Source: Burkholderiales bacterium
GTDB taxonomy: Bacteria > Pseudomonadota > Gammaproteobacteria > Burkholderiales > Burkholderiaceae_C
DNA: 64,000 nt
Direction: 5' to 3'
Assembly: GCA_028868825.1 (NCBI GenBank)
Contig: JAGWTU010000024.1
Location: forward strand, 1 to 64,000
Positions 8,326-15,760 of the stretch are shown here, piece by piece; the first letter of the stretch is position 1; each line of letters begins with the position of its first letter. Both the position numbers and the translations under genes were made by a program. Under the pieces are notes generated by a model, which had not been told where the DNA came from, made no database searches, and saw only the letters and a list, made by a program, of their open reading frames with translations.

Positions 8326-9872
8326 GAATGATGTCCGGCGCCGCCCATCAGCCGCCCGAGCGCCGCCTCGCTGCACGCGGCGATCGGCAGTTCGCCGGCG
8401 ATGCGGCCGCCGTTCATCACCAGCACGCGGTCGGCGAGCGCGAGGATCTCGTCGAGCTCGGACGAGACGACGAGTAGCGCGCTGCCGGCGTCGCGCAGCG
8501 CGCGCAGCCGGCCGTGGATGAACTCGATGGCGCCGATGTCGACGCCGCGCGTCGGCTGGCCGACGAGCAGCACCTGCGGCTCGGGCATCGCCTCGCGCGC
8601 GAGGACGAGCTTCTGCTGGTTGCCGCCGCTGAACAGGCTCGAGCGCAGCAGCGGGTCGCGCGGGCGCACGTCGTAGCGCTCCATCATCGCGGCGCAGTCG
8701 GCGCGCAGCCGGCGCCGGCGCAGCCAGCCGTGCAGGCTGTAGCGCGGCGACGACTGGTAGCCCAGCAGCGCCGATTCCCAGGCCGCGAAGGGCAGCACGA
8801 GGCCGCGCCGGTGCCGGTCCTCGGGCACATGGGCGATGCGCAGCGCGCGCGCCGCGCGCGGCGTGATCCAGTGGCGGCCGGCGTAGCGCCGGGCGCCGAC
8901 GCGCAGCTCGCCTTGCGCCGGCGCGAGCAGACCCGACAGTGCATCGAGCAGCTCGGTCTGGCCGTTGCCCGCGACGCCGGCGATGCCGACGATCTCGCCG
9001 GCGCGCAGCGTCAGCGAGACATCGGCCAGCCGCTGCACGCCCAGCGCGTCGGTCACCGACAGCCCCTGGACTTCGAGCAGCGGCGCGCCCGGCGCCGCAG
9101 CGGCGCCCTGGCGGCCGAGGTCGACGCGGCGGCCGACCATCGCCTCGGCGAGGCCGTCGATGCTGGTGTCCTGCGTCGCGCAGTCGAGCACGACGGCCCC
9201 TCCGCGCATCACCGTCACGGCGTCGCACAGCGCGACGATCTCCTTGAGCTTGTGCGTGATCAGCAGGATCGTCGTGCCGCGTTCACGCAGGCGGCGCAGC
9301 GTCGCGAACAGCGCCGCCGTCTCCTGCGGCGTCAGCACGGCGGTCGGCTCGTCGAGGATGAGGATGCGCGCGCCGCGGACCAGCGCCTTGAGGATCTCGA
9401 GGCGCTGGCGCTCCCCGACCGGCAGCGCCGAGACGAGCGCGTCGAGATTCACCTCGAGCCCGGTCTCGCGCATCAACTCGTCGAGCTTCGCGCGCACCTG
9501 GGCGCGCGCCGGCCCCAGCAGCCAGCCCGGCTCGGCGCCGAGCATCACGTTGTCGAGCGCCGACAGCGTGTCGACGAGCATGAAATGCTGGTGCACCATG
9601 CCGATGCCCAATTCGATGGCCTGGCGCGATCCGGCGATCTTCACCGGCCGCCCCTCGATCTCGATCGAACCGGCATCGGCGCGGTAGAAGCCGTAGAGGA
9701 TCGCCATCAGCGTGCTCTTGCCGGCGCCGTTCTCGCCGACGATGCCGTGCACCGTCGCCGCGGCGACGGTCAGGTCGACATCGCGATTGGCCTGCACGGC
9801 GCCGAAGCGCTTGGCGATGCCGCGCATCGCCACCGCCGGCGCGCGTCCGCTGACGGCTGGCGCGACGCTCAT
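8322..9872 (-). CDS. Nucleoside ABC transporter ATP-binding protein (two fused NBDs)
   Basis: The 516-residue protein has two tandem nucleotide-binding domains, as in sugar/nucleoside importers of the RbsA/YufO type. NBD1 (about 15-240): Walker A GENGAGKST, signature LPVGERQRLEIL, Walker B LILDEPTAVL. NBD2 (about 265-510): the P-loop is replaced by GVAGNGQTELLDALSG, the signature SGGNQQKLVLARE is intact and Walker B is LLVGQPTRGVD. The degenerate second P-loop is usual for this family. ATG at 9872 overlaps the stop of the binding-protein gene (ATGA). It powers uptake by the two permeases downstream. Confidence 0.93.
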   Translation of the reverse strand: MSVAPAVSGRAPAVAMRGIAKRFGAVQANRDVDLTVAAATVHGIVGENGAGKSTLMAILYGFYRADAGSIEIEGRPVKIAGSRQAIELGIGMVHQHFMLVDTLSALDNVMLGAEPGWLLGPARAQVRAKLDELMRETGLEVNLDALVSALPVGERQRLEILKALVRGARILILDEPTAVLTPQETAALFATLRRLRERGTTILLITHKLKEIVALCDAVTVMRGGAVVLDCATQDTSIDGLAEAMVGRRVDLGRQGAAAAPGAPLLEVQGLSVTDALGVQRLADVSLTLRAGEIVGIAGVAGNGQTELLDALSGLLAPAQGELRVGARRYAGRHWITPRAARALRIAHVPEDRHRRGLVLPFAAWESALLGYQSSPRYSLHGWLRRRRLRADCAAMMERYDVRPRDPLLRSSLFSGGNQQKLVLAREAMPEPQVLLVGQPTRGVDIGAIEFIHGRLRALRDAGSALLVVSSELDEILALADRVLVMNGGRIAGELPIAACSEAALGRLMGGAGHHS

Positions 9873-10837
9873 TGACAGGCGTTGTGCGCCATGTAGTCGA
9901 TGACCTTGATCTTGCCGCCGACGATGTCGGCGCGCGCCGCCTCGACGCGCTGCTTGAGCGCCGGCGTCACGAGCTTGGCGTTGTATTGGTCGAGCGCGTA
10001 GTCGACGCCGCCTTCCTTCAGCCCGAGCGCCGCCGAGCCCTCGCTGACGCCCTTGAAAGCGTCGTACACGGCGACATCGACGCGCTTGACCATGCTCGTG
10101 AGCATCGTGCCGGGCTGCAGGTGGTTCTGGTTGCTGTCGACGCCGATCGCCAGCTTGCCGGCATCCTTGGCCGCCTGGTAGACGCCGACGCCGGTGCCGC
10201 CGGCGGCGGCGAAGACGACGTCGACGCCCGAGGCGAACTGCGAGCGCGCGATCTCGGCGCCGCGCGCCGGGTCGTTCCAGGCCTGCGGCGTCGTGCCGGT
10301 GTACTGCGTCGTGATCTGGATCTTCGGGTTCGCGTATTTCGCGCCCTGCTCGTAGCCGCAGGCGAACTTGCGGATCAGCGGCACGTCCATGCCGCCGACG
10401 AAGCCGACCTTGCCGGTCTTGCTCGCCGCCGCGGCGAGCACGCCGACGAGGAAGCTGCCCTCCTGCTCCTTGAAGACGACGCTTTGCACGTTGGGCGCAT
10501 GGACCTCGGCGTCGATGACGACGAAATGCTGCTTCGGGAAATCCTTGGCCACCTTCTCGACGACGCTGCCCATCGAGAAGCCGATGCCGACGATGGGGTC
10601 GGCGCCACGCTCGGCCATGCGGCGCAGCGCCTGCTCGCGCTGCGCCGGGTTCGAGATCTCGAATTCGAGATACGGCTTGCCGGTCTCCTTCTTCCAGCGC
10701 TCGGCGCCGGCATAGCCGGCCTGGTTGAACGACTTGTCGAATTTGCCGCCCATGTCGTAGACGACGGCGGGCTCGGCGTGCAGGCCCGCGGCGGCCGCAA
10801 TGAGGGTGGAAGCGAGCAATGCAGTCTTGAGGGACAT
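9869..10837 (-). CDS. BMP-family nucleoside-binding periplasmic protein
   Basis: The N-terminus MSLKTALLASTLIAAAAGLH followed by AEP is a cleaved Sec signal, without the Cys seen in Gram-positive Med/BMP lipoproteins, so the protein is a free periplasmic receptor. The mature part has the BMP pattern: YDMGGKFDKSFNQAGYAGAE, VGIGFSMGS, GKVGFVGGMDVP and FAAAGGTGVGVYQA. BMP proteins with this operon context bind purine (and some pyrimidine) nucleosides. It is the promoter-proximal gene of the operon, 322 residues, and its stop overlaps the ATPase start. Exact ligand is inferred from the cdd/PNP/deoA neighbours. Confidence 0.93.
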   Translation of the reverse strand: MSLKTALLASTLIAAAAGLHAEPAVVYDMGGKFDKSFNQAGYAGAERWKKETGKPYLEFEISNPAQREQALRRMAERGADPIVGIGFSMGSVVEKVAKDFPKQHFVVIDAEVHAPNVQSVVFKEQEGSFLVGVLAAAASKTGKVGFVGGMDVPLIRKFACGYEQGAKYANPKIQITTQYTGTTPQAWNDPARGAEIARSQFASGVDVVFAAAGGTGVGVYQAAKDAGKLAIGVDSNQNHLQPGTMLTSMVKRVDVAVYDAFKGVSEGSAALGLKEGGVDYALDQYNAKLVTPALKQRVEAARADIVGGKIKVIDYMAHNACQ

Positions 10838-10868
10838 GACGGCGCCGGGTTGCAGATGAGTGGCGCGC

Positions 10869-10877
10869 AGGATAGCA
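10869..10877 (-). promoter_or_regulatory. Candidate extended -10 element for the nucleoside operon
   Basis: On the minus strand the bases read TGCTATCCT, a TG-plus-TATCCT extended -10 (four of six matches to TATAAT). It would start transcription about 25 bases before the BMP-family gene. I see no convincing -35 hexamer at 17 bases, which is tolerated for extended -10 promoters. It lies in the 121-base divergent spacer shared with adenosine deaminase. The match is weak evidence in such G+C-rich DNA. Confidence 0.3.
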
Positions 10878-10958
10878 AGAGTCGATCGCCCGGCGATCCC
10901 GAATCGCCCTAGGGTTGGTCGCAACGACGGCGCGATGGCGCCGGCCTACGATGTCGCG

Positions 10959-12002
10959 ATGCCAGACACCGCACCGATACCCAGCGCAGCGACCGCTCGC
11001 GCCCTGCCCAAAGTACTGCTGCACGAGCATCTCGACGGCGGCTTGCGAGTCGCCACGCTGTTCGAGCTGCTGCGCGAACGCGGCATCGACCCGCCGGCGG
11101 CCGATGTCGCTGCGCTGGCCGCCTGGTTCGACGCCAACGCCCATGCCGGCAGCCTCGTGAAGTACTTGGAGGGCTTCGCCCTCACGGTCGAGGCGATGGC
11201 CAGTCCGGCGGCGATGACGCGCGTCGCCTTCGAGGCCGCCGAGGACGCGCGGCGCGACGGCGCCGTGCTGGCCGAGTTCCGCATTGCGCCGCTGCTGTTC
11301 GAGGACCACGGCATCGCCGGCGAGGCCGCCGTCGAGGCGCTGCTCGCCGGCCTCGCGCGCAGCCCGCTGGCCAGCGGCCTCATCGTCTGCGCGATGCGCC
11401 ACCTGCCGCCCGAGCAGACGCTGCGCGCGGCGCGGCTGGCCCTGCGCTACCGCGAGCAGGGGGTCGTCGGCTTCGACCTCGCCGGCGCCGAGCGCGGCCA
11501 TCCGCCCGAGCAGCACGCGCAGGCGCTGCGGCTGGCGCTCGATGGCGGCCTGCCGCTGACGCTGCACGCCGGCGAGGCCGACGCCGCCGAGCGCGTCGTC
11601 GAGGCCGGCCGCCTCGGCGCCAGCCGCATCGGCCATGGCGTGCACCTCGTCGACGCGCTGCGCGACCCGGCGCGGCGCGAGCTCGTCGACGCGGTGATCG
11701 AGATGGGACTGCACCTCGAGGTCTGCCCGACGAGCAACGTCCACACCGGCGCCGCGACATCGATCGCCAGCCATCCGATCACCGAACTCTGGCGCGCCGG
11801 CGTCAGCCTCAGCTACCACACCGACAACCGGCTGATGTCGTGCATCGACCAGACGGGCGAGGCGCAGGCGCTGCTCACGCATACGCCGCTGTCCGCCGCG
11901 GACTTGGTCGCGATGGCGGCGCAGGCGGCGCGCCATTCGTTCCTGCCGGCGGCGCAACGCGAGGCGGCCGCGGCGGCGATCGCGGCCTGGACGCCGGTCT
12001 GA
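10959..12002 (+). CDS. add: Adenosine deaminase
   Basis: Converts adenosine to inosine, which the nearby purine nucleoside phosphorylase can then cleave. Metal and catalytic motifs are present: HEHLDGG (HxH zinc ligands), VVGFDLAGAE, LTLHAGE (catalytic Glu region), RIGHGVHL, CPTSN and YHTDNRLMS (metal Asp in TDN). The TDN form in place of the eukaryotic TDD is seen in bacterial subfamilies. Length is 347 residues from ATG 10959; an in-frame ATG at 10935 would add eight residues and cannot be excluded. It is divergent from the nucleoside operon across a 121-base spacer, so the two units may share regulation. Confidence 0.92.
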   Translation: MPDTAPIPSAATARALPKVLLHEHLDGGLRVATLFELLRERGIDPPAADVAALAAWFDANAHAGSLVKYLEGFALTVEAMASPAAMTRVAFEAAEDARRDGAVLAEFRIAPLLFEDHGIAGEAAVEALLAGLARSPLASGLIVCAMRHLPPEQTLRAARLALRYREQGVVGFDLAGAERGHPPEQHAQALRLALDGGLPLTLHAGEADAAERVVEAGRLGASRIGHGVHLVDALRDPARRELVDAVIEMGLHLEVCPTSNVHTGAATSIASHPITELWRAGVSLSYHTDNRLMSCIDQTGEAQALLTHTPLSAADLVAMAAQAARHSFLPAAQREAAAAAIAAWTPV

Positions 12003-12038
12003 ACCGACGCGCGCCGCGCCGGCCGCAGGCGGCGATGA

Positions 12039-12587
12039 TCAGGCGGCGATGGCGCCGCGCAGCGCGCGCAGGAAGGCCGCGATTTCGGGCGTCGGCCGCG
12101 CCGGCTCCTTCCAGTATTCGCTGCAATCGCTCTTGCGGCCGAGCAGACCCATCTCGACGAGTTCGCGCCGCAGCGTCGCCGGATCGCCGAAATGGTGGTG
12201 CGCGTTGAGGATGCGGTTGACGTCGCGCTCGCTGTACTTGCGGCGCAACGCGAAGCGCGTCCACAGCCACCACATCGCCGTGCGCTGCACCGAGAGCTTG
12301 CTCGGCAGCCGCAGCAAGCGGCCGGCGGCGTCGAACTGCGTCAGCGCCTTGCGCGCCGCCGGCGTCAGTTCGGCCGCCGGCGGCGGTGCCTCGGCGACGT
12401 CGGCAGGCGCCACCGCGGCCAGGGTCTGGTAGTTGCGCAGCCCGGCGGCGCGGGCGAGCAGGTTGAGCATCTCCTGCTGGCCCGGCGGCGGCAGGCCGTC
12501 GCGGTGGCGCTCGGCGAGCCGATGCCTGAGGTTGCGGGCGAACGCCGACAGGTCGGCGATGGCCAAGGGGTGGACGGTACGCGTCAT
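12039..12587 (-). CDS. DUF2087 domain protein
   Basis: The C-terminal half contains the DUF2087 core: RKYSERDVNRILNAHHHFGD followed by DPATLRRELVEMGLLGRKSD and a Tyr-Trp-Lys end. This domain is often found at the end of ArsR-type or other regulators and looks like a small winged-helix unit. The N-terminal half (1-80) is helical with a segment GQQEMLNLLARAAGLRNYQT, which also occurs in related proteins. No known DNA-binding or catalytic assignment can be made. It converges on add with a gap of 36 bases. 182 residues, cytoplasmic. Confidence 0.8.
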   Translation of the reverse strand: MTRTVHPLAIADLSAFARNLRHRLAERHRDGLPPPGQQEMLNLLARAAGLRNYQTLAAVAPADVAEAPPPAAELTPAARKALTQFDAAGRLLRLPSKLSVQRTAMWWLWTRFALRRKYSERDVNRILNAHHHFGDPATLRRELVEMGLLGRKSDCSEYWKEPARPTPEIAAFLRALRGAIAA

Positions 12588-12805
12588 CGCTCATCCTCGC
12601 GCGCCTGGACTCGGGGGCTGGCCGAGTGCTGGTGTTGCCATTGCAGCGCAGGCACGCATGACAGCGATGGGTGCGGGCGTCGCGGCGCAGGTTCAGCACG
12701 AGCCGGGGCTCTGGCAACGCTGGGTGAACTGGCGACCCGCGGCGATCTTAGCGCAGCGCGCAGCGCCGGCGGCGACAGGCGACGGGCGGCGGCGGACGCC
12801 GCCGG

Positions 12806-14494
12806 TCAATGCATCGCGACCGCGCTCAGGCCCTGTTCCTGCACGCTCCACTGGGCCTCGAACTCGGCCAGCCCGGTGGCCGGCAGCGGCGGTCCGATGT
12901 GCTCGCCCAGCACCTCCTCGCAGCCCAGCCGCGTCAGGGCGCGGCGCAGCGCGGCGCTGTCGGCACCGGCGGCGCCGGCGCGCAGCCCCAGCGTGCGCGC
13001 CACCGCCACCGCGGCGCGCACGATCAGCGCCGCGTCCTCGTCGCGCTCGCTCGCGCGGCCCCAGCGGCGCGCCACGCGCAGCGCGTCCGGCGCCAGCCGC
13101 CGCAGCAGCGCCAGGCTGGTGCCGCCGCCGCCGTATTCGTCGACGATCAGACCGAAGCCGGCGCGGCGCAAGGCGTCGGCCTGTGCCGACGCGCGCGCCG
13201 GCTCGGCGACGAGGTCGGCTTCGTTCCAGCCCAGGCACAGCGCCTGCGGCGGCATGCCGTGGCGGCGCAGCGTGCGCTGCAGCCGGTCGGCAAGGTCGAC
13301 GTCGATGAGGTCGCGCGGCGCCAGCGAGATCTGCACCCAGGACAGTCCCAGACCGCGCAGCGTCGGCCATTGCTGCGCCACCGCCGCCACCGTCCACAGC
13401 AGCAGCGAGCGCGCCAGGCCGGTCTGTTCGAGCCCCGGCAACAGCGCGGCCGGCTCGACGAGGCCCTGGCGCGGGTGGTGCCAGCGCACGCCGGCGACGA
13501 CGCCGACGAGGCGCCCGCCGACGAGCGAGACCGTCGGCTGCAGGAACAGCCGCAGCTGCTCGGCGGCGAGCGCGCGGCCGAGTTCGGCCAGCAGCGTCAG
13601 CGTCAGCGTGCTCGAGCGGTCCAGCGCCGGGGCGTAGGCGACCATGCCGTCGCTGCCGGCGGCGTCGAGCGCGATCGCGGCGCGGCCCAGCAGCGCCGCC
13701 GCGTCGTCGCCCTGCTCGGGCCAGGTCGCGAGGCCGAAGGCGACGCCGAGGTCGACCGATTGCTCGTCGAGCGTGATCGGCAGCTGGAACACGTCGGACA
13801 GCCGCTCGGCCACGCCCCAGGCGTCGGCGGCGTCGGCGCCGGGCAGCAGCAGCGCGAACTCGCCGCCGCCGAAATGGGCCACGAGGTCGCCCGCGCGCAC
13901 CTGCTGGCCGAGCAGGCGCTGGCCGGCGCTCTGCAGCATGCGCGCGCCCCAGCCGGCGCCCAGGACCTCGGCCAGATGGCGGCAGCGGTCCAGCCGCAGC
14001 AGCAGCACCGACAGCGCCGTGCCCTCGGCGCCGGCCAGCGCCGCCTCGAGCGCGGCGACGAAGCCGGCACGGTTGAGCAGCCCGGTGAGCGCGTCCTCGT
14101 GGGCGAGCCGGCGCAGCGCGTCGCGTTCGGCGTGCAGGCCTTCGCGCATCGCGGCGATCGCGCGGGCGAGCTCGCCCAGCGCGTCGCTGCGCCGGCGCAG
14201 CGGGATTTCGGCGTCGTCGGCGCAAGCCCGCGTGAGCGCGCTCAGCGGCCGATGGAAGCGCCAGACCAGCGCCGCGGCGACGGCGACGGCAAACGACGGC
14301 AGCGCCAGCAGCGCCCAGTCGCCCCAGGGGCTCGATGCGCCCCAGCCGCGCTGCGGCGCCGCCAGCGCCCAGGCCAGGCCCTCGAGTGCCAGCAGCGCCG
14401 CGGCGGGGCCGAGCACGCCGCCGAATGGCGCGGCGGCGCGCAGACCCGCTCGCAGGGGCGCAGGCAGGGGCGGGGACAGCAGCGGCTTTCGCAT
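12806..14494 (-). CDS. Membrane GGDEF-EAL protein with both catalytic motifs degenerate
   Basis: The N-terminus has two hydrophobic segments (about 28-48 and 60-80), then a short HAMP-like region, a GGDEF domain (about 130-285) and an EAL domain (about 300-550). The active site loop reads HFGGGEFALLL, so the Asp/Glu third position of GG(D/E)EF is Gly. In the EAL domain the motif that should be EAL reads VAG (VGVVAGVRWHHP), the DDFG-like loop reads DEYGGGG, and the usual Lys of the later metal/water site is not apparent. I infer that neither cyclase nor phosphodiesterase activity remains and that the protein acts as a receptor or scaffold, perhaps binding c-di-GMP or a partner. 562 residues from ATG 14494; it is divergent from the HD-GYP regulator over 153 bases. 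Confidence 0.88.
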   Translation of the reverse strand: MRKPLLSPPLPAPLRAGLRAAAPFGGVLGPAAALLALEGLAWALAAPQRGWGASSPWGDWALLALPSFAVAVAAALVWRFHRPLSALTRACADDAEIPLRRRSDALGELARAIAAMREGLHAERDALRRLAHEDALTGLLNRAGFVAALEAALAGAEGTALSVLLLRLDRCRHLAEVLGAGWGARMLQSAGQRLLGQQVRAGDLVAHFGGGEFALLLPGADAADAWGVAERLSDVFQLPITLDEQSVDLGVAFGLATWPEQGDDAAALLGRAAIALDAAGSDGMVAYAPALDRSSTLTLTLLAELGRALAAEQLRLFLQPTVSLVGGRLVGVVAGVRWHHPRQGLVEPAALLPGLEQTGLARSLLLWTVAAVAQQWPTLRGLGLSWVQISLAPRDLIDVDLADRLQRTLRRHGMPPQALCLGWNEADLVAEPARASAQADALRRAGFGLIVDEYGGGGTSLALLRRLAPDALRVARRWGRASERDEDAALIVRAAVAVARTLGLRAGAAGADSAALRRALTRLGCEEVLGEHIGPPLPATGLAEFEAQWSVQEQGLSAVAMH

Positions 14495-14647
14495 CCCAGC
14501 GGTATCGGCCGGGCGGCGCGGGACCTGAGCGATGTCCGCGTATTTGTGCGGGTTCCGAACGGCCCGGCGGCGCCGGAAAGCTACACAATGCGACGGCAGC
14601 GCCGATACTCCCGATGGGGCGGACAGTGCCGTGGGCCTGGAGACCAA

Positions 14648-15760
14648 GTGAGCCAGCAGCAAACCATATTGATCGTCGACGACAACCCCGAGAACCTCAC
14701 CGTCCTGGGCGAGTTGCTGGTCTCGCGCTACGCCGTGCGGGCGGCGAATTCCGGGCTGCGCGCGCTGCAGCTGGCGCGTCAGGCGCCGCTGCCCGACCTG
14801 ATCCTGCTCGACGTGATGATGCCGAACATGAACGGCTACGAGGTGCTCGAGCAGCTGCGCGCGGCGCCCGAGACGAGCGAGATCCCGGTCATCTTCATCA
14901 CCGCGATGAACAGCGCCGGCGAGGAGGAGCATGGCCTGGCCGCCGGCGCCGTCGACTACATCACCAAGCCGCTGTCGCCGGCGGTGGCGCTGGCGCGCGT
15001 GCGCACCCACCTCGAGCTGCGCCAGGCGCGCGTGCGGCTGCAGGACATCAACGCCGGGCTCGAGGCCGAGGTCGCGGCGCGCATGCGCGAGAACCTGTCG
15101 ATCCAGGACGTGACGATCCGCGCGCTGGCGCGGCTGGCCGAGACGCGCGACAACGAGACCGGCAACCACATCCTGCGCACGCAGCAATATGTCGGCGCGC
15201 TGGCGCGGCGCGTCGCCCGCCATCCGCGCTTCGCCGCCGAGCTCGACGAACAGAGCATCGCGCTGATGGCCAAGTCGGCGCCGCTGCACGACATCGGCAA
15301 GGTCGGCATCCCCGACCATGTGCTGCTCAAGCCGGGCAAGCTGACGCCCGAGGAATGGGCGGTCATGAAGACCCATGCCCAGCTCGGCGCCGACGCGATC
15401 GAGCGCGCCGAGGCCGATGCCCAGAGCCCGGTCAAGTTCCTGCTCTACGCCAAGCAGGTCGCGCTGCGCCACCACGAGCGCTGGGACGGCAGCGGCTACC
15501 CCGGCGGGCTGGCGGGCGAGGCGATCCCGCTGGCGGCGCGCCTGATGGCGCTGGCCGATGTCTTCGACGCGCTGATCTCGCGCCGCGTCTACAAGTCGGC
15601 GGTGCCGCTCGAGGAGACGCGCCGCATCATGGCCGCCGAGCGCGGCCGTCATTTCGATCCCGACCTGCTCGACGCCTTCCTCGAGGGTTTCGACGAGTTC
15701 GCCGAGATCGCCCGCCGCTACCCCGACCACGAGCCGGAGGCTGAAGCGCAAGGTGCCTGA
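14648..15760 (+). CDS. HD-GYP response regulator (c-di-GMP phosphodiesterase type)
   Basis: The N-terminal receiver (about 5-120) has the acidic pocket VDD at 10-12, phospho-acceptor Asp55 in [11 protein letters not shown] and the Lys in ITKPLS. A coiled linker leads to an HD-GYP domain (about 150-350) with [11 protein letters not shown] (His214-Asp215), the GYP-region motif [13 protein letters not shown] and [16 protein letters not shown] enzymes hydrolyse c-di-GMP with a two- or three-iron centre. Start is GTG at 14648, giving [12 protein letters not shown] directly before the receiver core. The stop lies eight bases inside the start of the histidine kinase gene, so the two are co-transcribed and very likely partners. 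Confidence 0.94.
   Translation: MSQQQTILIVDDNPENLTVLGELLVSRYAVRAANSGLRALQLARQAPLPDLILLDVMMPNMNGYEVLEQLRAAPETSEIPVIFITAMNSAGEEEHGLAAGAVDYITKPLSPAVALARVRTHLELRQARVRLQDINAGLEAEVAARMRENLSIQDVTIRALARLAETRDNETGNHILRTQQYVGALARRVARHPRFAAELDEQSIALMAKSAPLHDIGKVGIPDHVLLKPGKLTPEEWAVMKTHAQLGADAIERAEADAQSPVKFLLYAKQVALRHHERWDGSGYPGGLAGEAIPLAARLMALADVFDALISRRVYKSAVPLEETRRIMAAERGRHFDPDLLDAFLEGFDEFAEIARRYPDHEPEAEAQGA

Noticed and set aside
9873..11957. A frame that fuses the ABC ATPase upstream through the BMP gene and add
   Set aside because: Its N-terminal part is the antisense of adenosine deaminase and an off-frame of the BMP gene; the correct start is ATG 9872.
12588..12805. 218-base spacer between the DUF2087 gene and the GGDEF-EAL gene searched for small genes or RNA
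   Set aside because: No frame with a start and sensible composition and no stable terminator-like fold was seen; it probably holds only the DUF2087 promoter.
12809..14647. Plus-strand frame running in front of the HD-GYP regulator
   Set aside because: It is antisense to the GGDEF-EAL gene, Arg/Gln-rich; the receiver starts cleanly at GTG 14648.
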